Shown here: positions 27,940 to 36,420 of the stretch, one piece after another
Layout of the letters: the number at the start of each line of letters is the position of its first letter
How positions within the stretch are numbered: the stretch's first letter is position 1
Source of the DNA: Chryseobacterium jejuense
GTDB taxonomy: Bacteria; Bacteroidota; Bacteroidia; Flavobacteriales; Weeksellaceae
Direction of reading: 5' to 3'
Assembly (NCBI RefSeq): GCF_017877355.1
Contig: NZ_JAGIPR010000002.1
Coordinates: forward strand, 558,001 to 622,000
DNA: 64,000 nucleotides
The notes under the pieces: model-generated
The model's input: only the letters and a program-made list of their open reading frames with translations
Told to the model about the DNA's origin: nothing
The model's database searches: none
Program-made: the position numbers and the translations under genes

Positions 27940-28158
27940 ATGAAAAAGAAACTAAAAATTACCAGTAACTTAGAGCAAAAGAACATCCTTAAAAAAGCAA
28001 TGCAGTCTTCTGAAAATGTAGATTTGTATAAATCTATTTTCGGTGGCGGAAATACTGTTATCATCTCACCTGATAACTGTAGCGTAACAGCCAGATCAGG
28101 AGCGTCTGCTGCCTATAACAGAGCTGATCAATTCTTATTAGCTACCACTAAGCTATAA
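27940..28158 (+). CDS. Putative RiPP precursor peptide (72 aa)
   Basis: The peptide has a Lys-rich N-terminus, an amphipathic leader-like helix (about 9-33), a GGG at 35-37, then a region low in charge, rich in Ser, Ala and Thr, with a single Cys47, Tyr59-Asn-Arg61 and Phe65, ending in ATTKL. There is no signal peptide. An FxsB-like radical SAM maturase follows 63 bases later, after a hairpin; small gene, hairpin, maturase is the usual RiPP layout. The YNR triplet fits the aromatic-X-X form that such enzymes crosslink, but the modified residues are a guess. I know no family for it. Confidence 0.72.
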   Translation: MKKKLKITSNLEQKNILKKAMQSSENVDLYKSIFGGGNTVIISPDNCSVTARSGASAAYNRADQFLLATTKL

Positions 28159-28175
28159 TTACTAAATTAAAATGT

Positions 28176-28209
28176 ATAGTTCTTCGCTATGGCGGAGAAC
28201 TATTTTTTT
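28176..28209 (+). terminator. Hairpin terminator/attenuator between precursor and maturase
   Basis: A 12-bp stem with one G-T pair (ATAGTTCTTCGC at 28176-28187 with GCGGAGAACTAT at 28192-28203, loop TATG) runs into seven T's. It lies 17 bases after the peptide stop and 12 before the maturase start. Partial read-through would give much more peptide than enzyme. Confidence 0.85.
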
Positions 28210-28221
28210 ATTCTATAGGAT

Positions 28222-29466
28222 ATGATTACATCTTTTGTATTAAAGGTTGCAAGTAGATGCAATCTCAACTGTTCGTATTGTTACATGTATAATTTGGGTG
28301 ATAAAACGTATTTGAAGCAGCCTAAATTCATGTCAATTGATACTATAAAAGTTTTTGCTGCTAAACTTAATGAATATTGTCTGGATAATAATTTGAATAA
28401 TATACAGATTGTTTTTCATGGAGGAGAGCCCTTATTAATATCCAAAGAGTTTTATCGTGAATCTATCAGAATTTTCACGGAAATACTTCCCGATAATTAC
28501 TTTGATTTTGTGATCCAGACCAATGGTGTTGGGTTAGATGACGAGTGGTATCAACTCTTTAATGAATTGGATATCAGGGTGGGGATCAGTATAGATGGTC
28601 CCAAAGAATATCATGATAAATACCGTGTTTTTCACAATGGAAAAGGTTCTTATGATGAGGTAAAGGAGGCCATTGTCTTGGGACAAAATTATGGACTTAA
28701 TGGGGTTTTGTCTGTCATAAATATTAAAATTCCTCCTCAGGAATTGTATAATGAAGTGAAGAATCTTAACGTAAAAGGTCTTAATATTCTTCTGCCGGAT
28801 GGTCATTTTGATCAGCTTCCTGATGGGATGGAAAAGGAATTGGTTAATACGAAAAATTATACCCCCTATGCTGATTGGCTCATAGAGTTATTCAAGATCT
28901 GGAAAAATGATAAAGACAGGATGAGTGTCAGATTTTTTAAAACACTTATTGATCTGATTGTGGGTGAGGATGAAGGCGATCAGATTTTAGGTAAAAACAT
29001 CAATGGAGTTGCTGTACTGGAAACCAATGGTAATTTAGAAGTAGCAGACTTTATAAGAGCTTGCTATGAAGGCATCACCAGAAATAATATTAATATTCAT
29101 ACCCATGCTATTGGTGATGTTTCTAAAGATAGGCTTTTTGATGTTTATATGAATGCTCATTCAATGGTATCGCAGAAATGCCTCAACTGTTCCATTTATG
29201 ATTTTTGTGGAGGCGGATTTTTAGGCAATCGTTATTCTAATGAAAGAGGTTTTGATAATCCTACTATTTATTGTCATGACATGATTAAACTTATTACCTA
29301 TATTCAGAATGATATTATAGATGGAATTCCAAAAGAGGCCCAAGAGGAAATGGAATTGTCTAAAGTTTCTTATGATGATATAGTTAATGAGCTGGAATTT
29401 GAAACTGAAGAAATTATGATTGAAACTGAAGTTAAAGAGAAATTAATGCATTATCGTTTAGCATGA
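28222..29466 (+). CDS. Radical SAM/SPASM peptide maturase, FxsB-like
   Basis: The 414-residue enzyme has the radical SAM motif C13-x3-C17-x2-C20 in KVASRCNLNCSYCYMYN, which with the following GD.TY and PKFMS closely matches the cyclophane-forming FxsB/GrrM-type maturases. The TIM barrel shows VFHGGEPLL, FVIQTNGVGLD and VGISIDGPKEYHD. The C-terminal SPASM region has CLNCSIYDFCGGGF, then RGFDNPTIYC, the FxsB signature, for auxiliary Fe-S clusters. It probably makes C-C or C-N crosslinks in the peptide encoded just upstream. Its stop overlaps the next start (ATGA). Confidence 0.9.
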   Translation: MITSFVLKVASRCNLNCSYCYMYNLGDKTYLKQPKFMSIDTIKVFAAKLNEYCLDNNLNNIQIVFHGGEPLLISKEFYRESIRIFTEILPDNYFDFVIQTNGVGLDDEWYQLFNELDIRVGISIDGPKEYHDKYRVFHNGKGSYDEVKEAIVLGQNYGLNGVLSVINIKIPPQELYNEVKNLNVKGLNILLPDGHFDQLPDGMEKELVNTKNYTPYADWLIELFKIWKNDKDRMSVRFFKTLIDLIVGEDEGDQILGKNINGVAVLETNGNLEVADFIRACYEGITRNNINIHTHAIGDVSKDRLFDVYMNAHSMVSQKCLNCSIYDFCGGGFLGNRYSNERGFDNPTIYCHDMIKLITYIQNDIIDGIPKEAQEEMELSKVSYDDIVNELEFETEEIMIETEVKEKLMHYRLA

Positions 29467-30296
29467 ATCTAAAGAAAGGAATGTATTTGGCTGGTGATTC
29501 TTGCTCTAACTGGAAAAATCAGCTTAAAATCAATAAAGGAGTAGTGGCCGAAAAAATCGTCAATACAGGAATTGAGTATTTTGATAATGCCTATTTACCC
29601 GATGATAAATGGCGGGATCTTACTGAATCTGAATACAAAATTCTTTCTTATTCAGAGAAAGGAAATAAAATGTTCAATACCTTAGGGTTGGGCGAGATAC
29701 CTGATGAATTGAAAACCTTGTTTAAAGCAATAAAGCTGGAGGAGTGCAAGACTCTTTTTGATGTGCAGCCTAAGTTTCAGGAAGATGAACAACTTACATT
29801 AAAGCTTAATAAAGTTTTAAATCAATTTCTTAATCAAAAATCTGATACTCAGAAATACAATTTTCATCGCATTACAAGATGTCTTCCGGATATGCATACT
29901 ACTACTTTTCATCTCCATAATAGGGAGCATATAAAGTATACAGGTTTGCATATAGACCAGAGTACAAAGTTTACTCCCAATACAGCGTATAAATCGGACA
30001 ATAGGATTTCAATCAATATTAGCGAAGAATCCAGATATCTGTATTTTGTAAACTTAACATTGAAGCAAATTTACACAGATGTTAAGAAGCATTATCAGGA
30101 TATTGCTGTTACCTCAGATAATATTGTAGAATTATTTTTCTCTCTGTATCCGGATTATCCGATAATCAGAATAGAAGTAAAACCTTATCAATATTATATT
30201 GCTCCTACAGATAATTTCATTCATGACGGAAGTACGCTGGGGAACAAGAAGTTTGATATAACCATGGTATTTGTGGGAGAATTTAATAATTACTAA
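29463..30296 (+). CDS. HxD...H protein, possible Fe(II)/2-oxoglutarate-type hydroxylase of the RiPP cassette (copy 1)
   Basis: The 277-residue protein overlaps the maturase gene by 4 bases (ATGA), so the two are translationally coupled. I do not recognise the family by name. The C-terminal half has GLH163-I-D165, then NRISINISEESRYLYFVNLT, then APTDNFIH254DGST: an HxD with a second His 89 residues later, the facial triad of Fe(II)/2-oxoglutarate enzymes on a jelly roll. The next gene encodes a paralogue with the same three positions. Peptide hydroxylation is the natural guess but is inference. Confidence 0.6.
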   Translation: MNLKKGMYLAGDSCSNWKNQLKINKGVVAEKIVNTGIEYFDNAYLPDDKWRDLTESEYKILSYSEKGNKMFNTLGLGEIPDELKTLFKAIKLEECKTLFDVQPKFQEDEQLTLKLNKVLNQFLNQKSDTQKYNFHRITRCLPDMHTTTFHLHNREHIKYTGLHIDQSTKFTPNTAYKSDNRISINISEESRYLYFVNLTLKQIYTDVKKHYQDIAVTSDNIVELFFSLYPDYPIIRIEVKPYQYYIAPTDNFIHDGSTLGNKKFDITMVFVGEFNNY

Positions 30297-30301
30297 TCAC
30301 T

Positions 30302-31174
30302 ATGAAACTAAAATCAGGAATCAAAATATACGGTGAGAATTTAGAAGATGTCTTAGAAATTAATTCTGGTCTTGTTCATCATTCAGAACAGGAACCTGTA
30401 GAAATTGTATTCAAAGACCTTAAGTTCAAAGCGCAATATGAACCCAATGCACATCTGGCAAAAAGAGACTGGAGAAAACTTTCAGAGAAGGAACTTGATA
30501 CTCTAAAAGGAGATCATATCAATAAGAAAGATTATAATTCGGTTTTTATAGGAGAAATTCCTGAAGAATTGAAAGATATGTTCCATCAACTTAATCTTCA
30601 TTCCGCTACTTCAGATAGTGATGCATTTCAAAAATTCATTGAAAATAAAGACTTGGTTCAGGAACTAAATACCCATCTTAATGGCGTGTTGGATGAAATC
30701 TCATTAGCGCCTTATAGATTTATGAGTATTGCCACCAACTACCCCAATAGTGAAGTGGTTTCTTTAAATAAAAGAAAATTACCTGAAAATTATACCTTTA
30801 AAGACATCCATTATATAGGAGTGCATAAAGACAGTTCTAAAGACATGACTCTGCATACCTGTTATCAGTATGGGAACAGATTTACCATCAATTTAGGTGA
30901 ACAGCCCCGATATTTTTTATTTATTAATCTTACGATGAAGCAGGCATGTAACATGCTTAAAGAAAAAGAAGAACTTAAGGATGTAGAAATAACCAATGAA
31001 AATATTACAGATTATTTTTTAAAGCATTATCCGGCCTATCCTGTGATTAAAGTAAAGCAAGAACCTTATCAGTTTTATATTGCTCCTACGGATAACTGTT
31101 TTCATGATGGTACCACAATAGGCAATACAGCCATAGATGTTGTAATGACTTATTTGGGTAAATTTTGTATATAA
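30302..31174 (+). CDS. HxD...H protein, paralogue of the preceding gene (copy 2)
   Basis: This 290-residue protein aligns with its neighbour along its length: an N-terminal LKSGIKIYGEN like LKKGMYLAGDS, then GVH175-K-D177, NRFTINLGEQPRYFLFINLT and APTDNCFH268DGTT. The putative metal triad His175/Asp177/His268 has a spacing of 91, as in copy 1 (89). The two are clearly diverged, which suggests two targets in the peptide or a heterodimer. A basic residue after the last His, usual for 2-oxoglutarate binding, is not conserved between the copies. The gap to copy 1 is 5 bases. Confidence 0.6.
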   Translation: MKLKSGIKIYGENLEDVLEINSGLVHHSEQEPVEIVFKDLKFKAQYEPNAHLAKRDWRKLSEKELDTLKGDHINKKDYNSVFIGEIPEELKDMFHQLNLHSATSDSDAFQKFIENKDLVQELNTHLNGVLDEISLAPYRFMSIATNYPNSEVVSLNKRKLPENYTFKDIHYIGVHKDSSKDMTLHTCYQYGNRFTINLGEQPRYFLFINLTMKQACNMLKEKEELKDVEITNENITDYFLKHYPAYPVIKVKQEPYQFYIAPTDNCFHDGTTIGNTAIDVVMTYLGKFCI

Positions 31175-31192
31175 TTTAAATAGTATTGAGGT

Positions 31193-32338
31193 ATGAAGTC
31201 TTTTTTATCATTATTGCTTGTCTCGTTTTTAACTTCCTTTTCATTCGCCCAGAATAAATTACTTGTTCTAAAAGCAAATGGACCTAAAGCCGTCATTTAT
31301 GAAAAAGATAATGGCTTAAAAACAGACTGGAATATAGATCCTAAAATTAATCCGGATGTCTATACGGTATCCAAAATAGCCGCTTCTAATAAACGGGTTA
31401 CTATAAAAACAGATATAGACTCTCTTATTATAGATCTCAAAAAAGGAGAAAAAAAAGACTTTATCATTCTTTTGAAGGGTAAAGACTCTGCGCTGACAAG
31501 AATTGAGTCTCTGCCACCGAAAGATTTTAGTAAAATGTCCTTTAAAGACACTCTGCAGCTTCATATTAATGAGCAGAATACGATATTCGTAAAAACAGTA
31601 CTTAATAAAGTGGATACCCTTTTACTCAATTTTGATACGGGTACAAGTGATCTTGTTCTTACGCAGGAAACATTGAAGAATAAAATCAAAAGCTCATTAA
31701 AATCGGGGGCCAATATTCTGCAGATCGGAAAAAAAGAATATCAGGGTTTCAATATTTATCCGGCACAACTTACCGGTCATGGTACAGATGGTAGATTTGG
31801 TTGGGATTTATTTGATGGAATGATTGTAGAATTAAATCATGATAAAGGTTTAATGGTAGTGCATTCTCAGCTCCCATCCAAAGTAAAATCTGAATATTCT
31901 CAGGTTCCGATAAAATATTATAATAATGTCTTTCAGGTTCCGGTAGATATTGTTCAGGGTCAGGCTAAAAATAAAGATTGGTATCTGTTTGATACAGGAT
32001 ATCAAAGAACAGCGATGCTGGATGGCCCTTTATTGAATGAACAAGGTTTTCCAACAGATAAAATGACAGTCATTAAAAAAGTAATCATGAAAGGAGCACA
32101 AGGCAATGAAATTCCTGTTATGACCTCCAATCTTCAAACTTTATCATTAGGAAAAACAAAACTAAAAGACATTCCTGTACAGCTATTGTCTCAAAGTAGA
32201 CCCGTAACGGGTACCAGGATGAATATTTTGGGTAATGAAATCCTGAAAAGGTTTAATATATTTCTGGACTTTCAAAAAAATATTGTTTATCTGAAGCCTA
32301 ATAAACTGGTTGATGTTACTTACATTGAAAGTAAATAA
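31193..32338 (+). CDS. Secreted aspartyl protease-like protein of the RiPP cassette
   Basis: The 381-residue protein has a signal peptide (MKSFLSLLLVSFLTSFSFAQ). It carries two DTG motifs, LLNFD148TGTSD and WYLFD267TGYQR, each preceded by a hydrophobic strand, as in the bacterial Asp_protease_2 (retropepsin-like) family where two lobes each give one Asp. The N-terminal 110 residues match nothing I know. It lies 18 bases after the second hydroxylase-like gene. A periplasmic protease at the end of a peptide cassette may trim the exported product, or protect the producer by degrading it; both are inference. Confidence 0.78.
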   Translation: MKSFLSLLLVSFLTSFSFAQNKLLVLKANGPKAVIYEKDNGLKTDWNIDPKINPDVYTVSKIAASNKRVTIKTDIDSLIIDLKKGEKKDFIILLKGKDSALTRIESLPPKDFSKMSFKDTLQLHINEQNTIFVKTVLNKVDTLLLNFDTGTSDLVLTQETLKNKIKSSLKSGANILQIGKKEYQGFNIYPAQLTGHGTDGRFGWDLFDGMIVELNHDKGLMVVHSQLPSKVKSEYSQVPIKYYNNVFQVPVDIVQGQAKNKDWYLFDTGYQRTAMLDGPLLNEQGFPTDKMTVIKKVIMKGAQGNEIPVMTSNLQTLSLGKTKLKDIPVQLLSQSRPVTGTRMNILGNEILKRFNIFLDFQKNIVYLKPNKLVDVTYIESK

Positions 32339-32340
32339 TC

Positions 32341-32600
32341 TGAGTTCTGGATAAGACATTTCTGTTTTTAGTAAGTAAGGAAGTCTGGACCTGGGAAAAG
32401 GAAGTGAGTTGAGGCTAAAAAAACACTTACAACCCCTTAATTTATTATTCCTTTAAAGACTGCTTCATCAAATTTTATGGCAATGTCAGAAATTGTAGCT
32501 CCGATAGAAACTTCCAGCCTCTTATCCTTAATTTTCTTATCCCGAACTCAGGTTGAATACATTTTTTTAGATCTGTGTTTTTAATATACAATTAACAAAT
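32341..32600. other. Gene-poor stretch with repeat relics
   Basis: No start-to-stop gene is credible here. Bases 32511-32560 on the minus strand resemble the intergenic element near 50172-50245 (shared AACTTCCAGCCTC and a TTATCC word). On the minus strand an open stretch of about 36 codons ends at the TAA near 32440 (VSIGATISDIAIKFDEA); it has no start and may be a gene remnant. Confidence 0.4.
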
Positions 32601-32640
32601 AAAAAGTCCCCAAGTTATATATAGCTTGAGGACTTTTTAT
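32601..32640. terminator. Bidirectional terminator before the fatty acid hydroxylase gene
   Basis: AAAAAGTCC plus CAAG on the left pair with CTTG plus GGACTTTTT on the right, with one C-A mismatch. It lies directly after the minus-strand gene stop at 32642 and can also serve the plus-strand RiPP cassette. Confidence 0.75.
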
Positions 32641-32641
32641 T

Positions 32642-33616
32642 TTAATTAGGAGTATATTCAGGCTCAGTAGCTTCTTTCGGTTCAGCTTGGGCAGGTAATG
32701 GTTTATTTTTCACCTTTTCTTTATATTCCTTCTGGAACTGTTTTACGGTTTTACCAGTTCCGTCATGTCTCCATCCCGGCGAATAGAAGAGATATTTCAG
32801 ACGGTCTTTGAAAGAAAGTCCCGGTTGTCTCAGGTCTTTTCCAATTCTTCTCCATTCGTAAAACAGGACTGTGGCCGGATCTTTAGACTTCATTTTAGGA
32901 TAAATACCATATTTTACAGGAACTTCTGGATCTTCCTTTTCAAATGTTCCAAAGATTTTATCCCAGATGATCAATCCCATTCCCATGTTACGGTCAAGGT
33001 ATTTAATATTACAGGCATGATGCACTCGGTGATGAGAAGGCGTTACTAAAATATATTCCAGAAAGCCCATGCTTTTTATAGATTGCGTATGTACAAAGGT
33101 TCCATAAATCTGAATAGCAGAATAAGCTACCATAACATGCAGTGGATGGAATCCGATGAATGCTAATGGAGAGAAGAATAAATACCTGTACAAAGGTTGA
33201 AATACAGGACTTCTGAACCCTGTAGTGATATTGAAATAATCAGAATTATGATGGGTAATATGTACCGCCCAAAACACACGGGAATGATGGTCTACATAAT
33301 GATGAACATAATAAGCAAAATCCTGAGCCAGGAATACAGCAATCCAATACCAGATTCCAACCTCCCAGTCAAAAATACGATGATAGTAAAAGAACATCAT
33401 CACAAGCATGGAAAAACCTTTCATAATGATGTCAAGGCTATAATTTAAAAGAGCCAAAAGCACATTGGTAGCTACATCTTTCGTTTCATAAAGTTTCTCT
33501 TTATTGAAGTGGCTATACACCATCTCTATAAAAATAATACCTGCGAATAAAGGAATAGCCCAAGGGTAAACAATGTCTGGTCCATCACTTTCAAACATCT
33601 TACTAAAATCAAACAT
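32642..33616 (-). CDS. Sterol desaturase/fatty acid hydroxylase family membrane protein
   Basis: The 324-residue protein has four or five membrane segments and the diiron histidine clusters of the superfamily: HHYVDHHSRVFWAVHITHH around residue 108 and HHRVHHACN around 197. Members oxidise lipids (carotenoids, sphingolipids, sterols) in the membrane; the substrate here is unknown. The C-terminus is a basic, Pro/Glu-rich tail. It stands alone on the minus strand between the RiPP cassette and the amylase gene. Confidence 0.88.
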   Translation of the reverse strand: MFDFSKMFESDGPDIVYPWAIPLFAGIIFIEMVYSHFNKEKLYETKDVATNVLLALLNYSLDIIMKGFSMLVMMFFYYHRIFDWEVGIWYWIAVFLAQDFAYYVHHYVDHHSRVFWAVHITHHNSDYFNITTGFRSPVFQPLYRYLFFSPLAFIGFHPLHVMVAYSAIQIYGTFVHTQSIKSMGFLEYILVTPSHHRVHHACNIKYLDRNMGMGLIIWDKIFGTFEKEDPEVPVKYGIYPKMKSKDPATVLFYEWRRIGKDLRQPGLSFKDRLKYLFYSPGWRHDGTGKTVKQFQKEYKEKVKNKPLPAQAEPKEATEPEYTPN

Positions 33617-34013
33617 TTTTTCTGTAAATTTAAAAATAAAACCGTTAAAAATTGCTTATTTTGGATTAAATATCTTTTTAATGTGATAATTTAATGAAAA
33701 TTTAATAAAAAAATAGAACGCGAATTGTGAAATATTGTTGATTTCTTTTAAAACAGGTTGTCAATGCCATTCTATTTCTGTACTGAATTTTATCAAACCA
33801 AAGAATCTTTGTAGGATTGATGGATAAAAGAGAATTCTGCTCATCATTTTATAATAACTCTAAAGTTTTTTTCGTAATTTGCTGCTAAGTTGTTCATACT
33901 TAAATTGTTGAGTGTTTAAATGTAACTTGCTGGTTTTCAAAATAATGAGCAGTATTCTTAATGGCATTCTATAGTACACAGCTAATCATTAAATTGGAGA
34001 TTACAACTAAGTT
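33617..34013. other. 397-base divergent intergenic region
   Basis: This AT-rich region separates the hydroxylase and amylase genes and must hold both promoters. I find no exact TAnnTTTG element; TAATTTGC near 33875 is the nearest. The word ATTCTAT occurs near 33770 and 33968. I see no RNA gene or operator that I can support. Confidence 0.4.
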
Positions 34014-35876
34014 ATGAGAAAAATATATACGTTTTTTGCCCTTTCCGCTGCTTCAATAGCTTTTTCCCAATCAACAATGTTGGAAAAAGTAGAACCGGCT
34101 TTCTGGTGGAAAGGAATGAAAAATCCTGAACTTCAGATTCTTGTTTATGGAAAAGGAATTGCCAATAATGAGATCTCTCTTTCAGATGGTGTACAGATTA
34201 AAAATATTCAAAAGGTAGAAAATCCAAACTACGTTTTTATCACAATCAATACCAATGAAATCAGCGTTCCGAAGTTTAGCATCAATATTGAAAAAGATAA
34301 AAAAAATCTGGGTTCTTATACCTATGAACTGAAACCAAGAAATTCAGGAGCTGCAGACCGGGAATCTTATACTTCAAAGGATGTGATGTACCTGATTATG
34401 CCGGATCGTTTTGCCAATGGAAACGAAAAAAACGATTCTGTTCCGGAATTAACCGAAAAAGCAGATCGAACTTTACCCAACGGAAGACACGGCGGAGACC
34501 TTCAGGGAATCATCAATAATTTGGATTACATTCAAAACCTTGGTGTAACAGCTGTTTGGTTAACACCTGTGAATGAAGACAATGAAAAAGTATATTCCTA
34601 TCATGGATATGCCCAGACAGATCTGTATAAAATTGATGCCCGCTACGGAACCAATGATGACTACAAAAAGCTTTCTCAGGAATTAAATAAAAGGAATATG
34701 AAACTGGTGATGGATTATGTCACCAATCACTGGGGTATTTCTCATTGGATGATAAAAGACCTTCCCACAAAAGACTGGATTCACTGGTTCAAAGAAGGAG
34801 AGGATGGTTTCAAAAGATCCAATTACAAAATATCTACACAGTTTGATCCCAATGCTTCGGATATTGATAAAAAATATGCACTGGATGGATGGTTTGATAA
34901 AACAATGCCGGATCTTAACCAGAAAAATCCTTTGGTTTTAAAATATTTAACCCAAAATGCTATCTGGTGGATTGAATATGCAGAATTAGGAGGTTTTCGT
35001 GTAGATACCTATCCTTACAATGACAAAGAAGCCATGGCAAAATGGGCCAAAGCCATTACCGATGAATATCCCCAATTTAATATCGTAGGCGAATCTTGGT
35101 TGTATACCGCAGGACAGATTTCAGCTTGGCAAAAAAACTCCAAGACAGGAGAAGCAGCCGGATATAATTCAAACCTGCCCTCTGTAATGGATTTCATGCT
35201 TTTTGGAGATATGCCGAAAGCCTTTAAAGAAAAAGAGGGCTGGAATGCAGGAATGATTAAACTTTATGATTCTTTCAGCAGCGATTTCCTTTATCCGGAT
35301 ATCAATAACATCATGGTCTTCTTTGAAAATCATGATACTGAAAGATGGAATGAAATCTTCAATGCAGACCCGAACGTTTACAAAATGGGATTAACCCTTA
35401 TCTCAACAGTCCGTGGAATTCCGCAGATCTATTACGGTTCAGAAGTAGGAATGCGGGGAAATAAAGAAAAAGGAGGCGATGCTGATATCCGCAGAGATTT
35501 CCCGGGAGGCTGGAAATCTGATAAACAAAACGCTTTCAACCCAGCTACACAAACCTCTGAACAAAAAGAATTCTATCAGTTTACCCGGAAATTATTGAAC
35601 TGGAGAAAAGGGAAAGAAGTCATTCATACCGGAAAAACGAAAAATTTTGTTCCGAAAGATGGAGTATTTACCTATTTCAGATATAACGATAAAGAAAGTG
35701 TAATGGTGGTCATCAACAATAATAAAAAAGATCAGACGTTAGACTTAAAATATTTTGAAGAATCTTTAAAAGGGTTTTCCAAAGGCAAAGAGGTGATTTC
35801 AGGCAAAGAATTTTCATTACAGAATACTTTAACAATTCCTGCTAAAACACCATTCATAATTGAACTAGAAAAATAA
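34014..35876 (+). CDS. GH13 alpha-amylase/neopullulanase (SusA type)
   Basis: The 620-residue protein has a signal peptide (FFALSAASIAFSQ), an N-terminal beta-sandwich (about 20-110) as in cyclomaltodextrinases, the (beta/alpha)8 barrel and a C-terminal beta domain. Region I is MDYVTNH (Asp234), region II GGFRVDTYP with nucleophile Asp331, region III NIVGESW with acid/base Glu360, and region IV FENHDTER with Asp441. It cuts starch oligosaccharides in the periplasm, upstream of the GH97 enzyme. It heads an operon with the NTF2-like gene (8 bases on) and the sugar carrier. Confidence 0.93.
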   Translation: MRKIYTFFALSAASIAFSQSTMLEKVEPAFWWKGMKNPELQILVYGKGIANNEISLSDGVQIKNIQKVENPNYVFITINTNEISVPKFSINIEKDKKNLGSYTYELKPRNSGAADRESYTSKDVMYLIMPDRFANGNEKNDSVPELTEKADRTLPNGRHGGDLQGIINNLDYIQNLGVTAVWLTPVNEDNEKVYSYHGYAQTDLYKIDARYGTNDDYKKLSQELNKRNMKLVMDYVTNHWGISHWMIKDLPTKDWIHWFKEGEDGFKRSNYKISTQFDPNASDIDKKYALDGWFDKTMPDLNQKNPLVLKYLTQNAIWWIEYAELGGFRVDTYPYNDKEAMAKWAKAITDEYPQFNIVGESWLYTAGQISAWQKNSKTGEAAGYNSNLPSVMDFMLFGDMPKAFKEKEGWNAGMIKLYDSFSSDFLYPDINNIMVFFENHDTERWNEIFNADPNVYKMGLTLISTVRGIPQIYYGSEVGMRGNKEKGGDADIRRDFPGGWKSDKQNAFNPATQTSEQKEFYQFTRKLLNWRKGKEVIHTGKTKNFVPKDGVFTYFRYNDKESVMVVINNNKKDQTLDLKYFEESLKGFSKGKEVISGKEFSLQNTLTIPAKTPFIIELEK

Positions 35877-35884
35877 ATAATACT

Positions 35885-36406
35885 ATGAAAAAATTAATAG
35901 CTGTTCATACTCTTATCCTGTTTTTATTCGGATTTACATCAGTATCAGCACAATCAGACAAAACATTTGAAAAAGAAAAATCAGAGATCAGAACGATGCT
36001 TGATGCTTTCAACGTAGCTGCTGCCAAAGCTGATTATATAGGTTACTTCAATTTTTTTGCCGATGAGTCCACATTTATTGGAACGGATGCTACAGAAGTC
36101 TGGAATAAAAAAGAATTTATGGTGTGGGCAAAACCTCATTTCGATAAAAAGAGAACCTGGAATTTTACAGCATTGAAAAGAAATATCTACTTTAGCAAAG
36201 ATGGAAAGCTGGCTTGGTTTGATGAATTATTGGATACTCAAATGAAAATCTGCCGTGGTTCAGGAGTGGTAGAGAAGATCAATGGACAATGGAAAGTAAA
36301 ACAATACGTCCTTTCTATGACGGTTCCTAATGATGTTGTAGATAAAGTAGTAGCGGAGAAAACAACTCTTGAAGATGTTTTGATTAAAGAATTAAAAACA
36401 AAATAA
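35885..36406 (+). CDS. Secreted NTF2/SnoaL-like protein
   Basis: The 173-residue protein has a signal peptide (LILFLFGFTSVSAQ) and one NTF2-like domain: a helix EIRTMLDAFNVAAAKADYIGY, then FFADESTFIGTDATEVWNK, and the closing GVVEKINGQWKVKQYVLS. It resembles the protein at 4082-4582. No active site can be assigned. Its place between the amylase and the sugar carrier, with gaps of 8 and 14 bases, suggests a periplasmic accessory to starch use, which is inference. Confidence 0.82.
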   Translation: MKKLIAVHTLILFLFGFTSVSAQSDKTFEKEKSEIRTMLDAFNVAAAKADYIGYFNFFADESTFIGTDATEVWNKKEFMVWAKPHFDKKRTWNFTALKRNIYFSKDGKLAWFDELLDTQMKICRGSGVVEKINGQWKVKQYVLSMTVPNDVVDKVVAEKTTLEDVLIKELKTK

Positions 36407-36420
36407 GCATAAAGGTAGCT

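Noticed and set aside
32430..32560. Minus-strand open stretch of about 36 codons (VSIGATISDIAIKFDEA)
   Set aside because: It has no start codon and overlaps a dispersed intergenic element; it may be a remnant, but I cannot name a parent gene.
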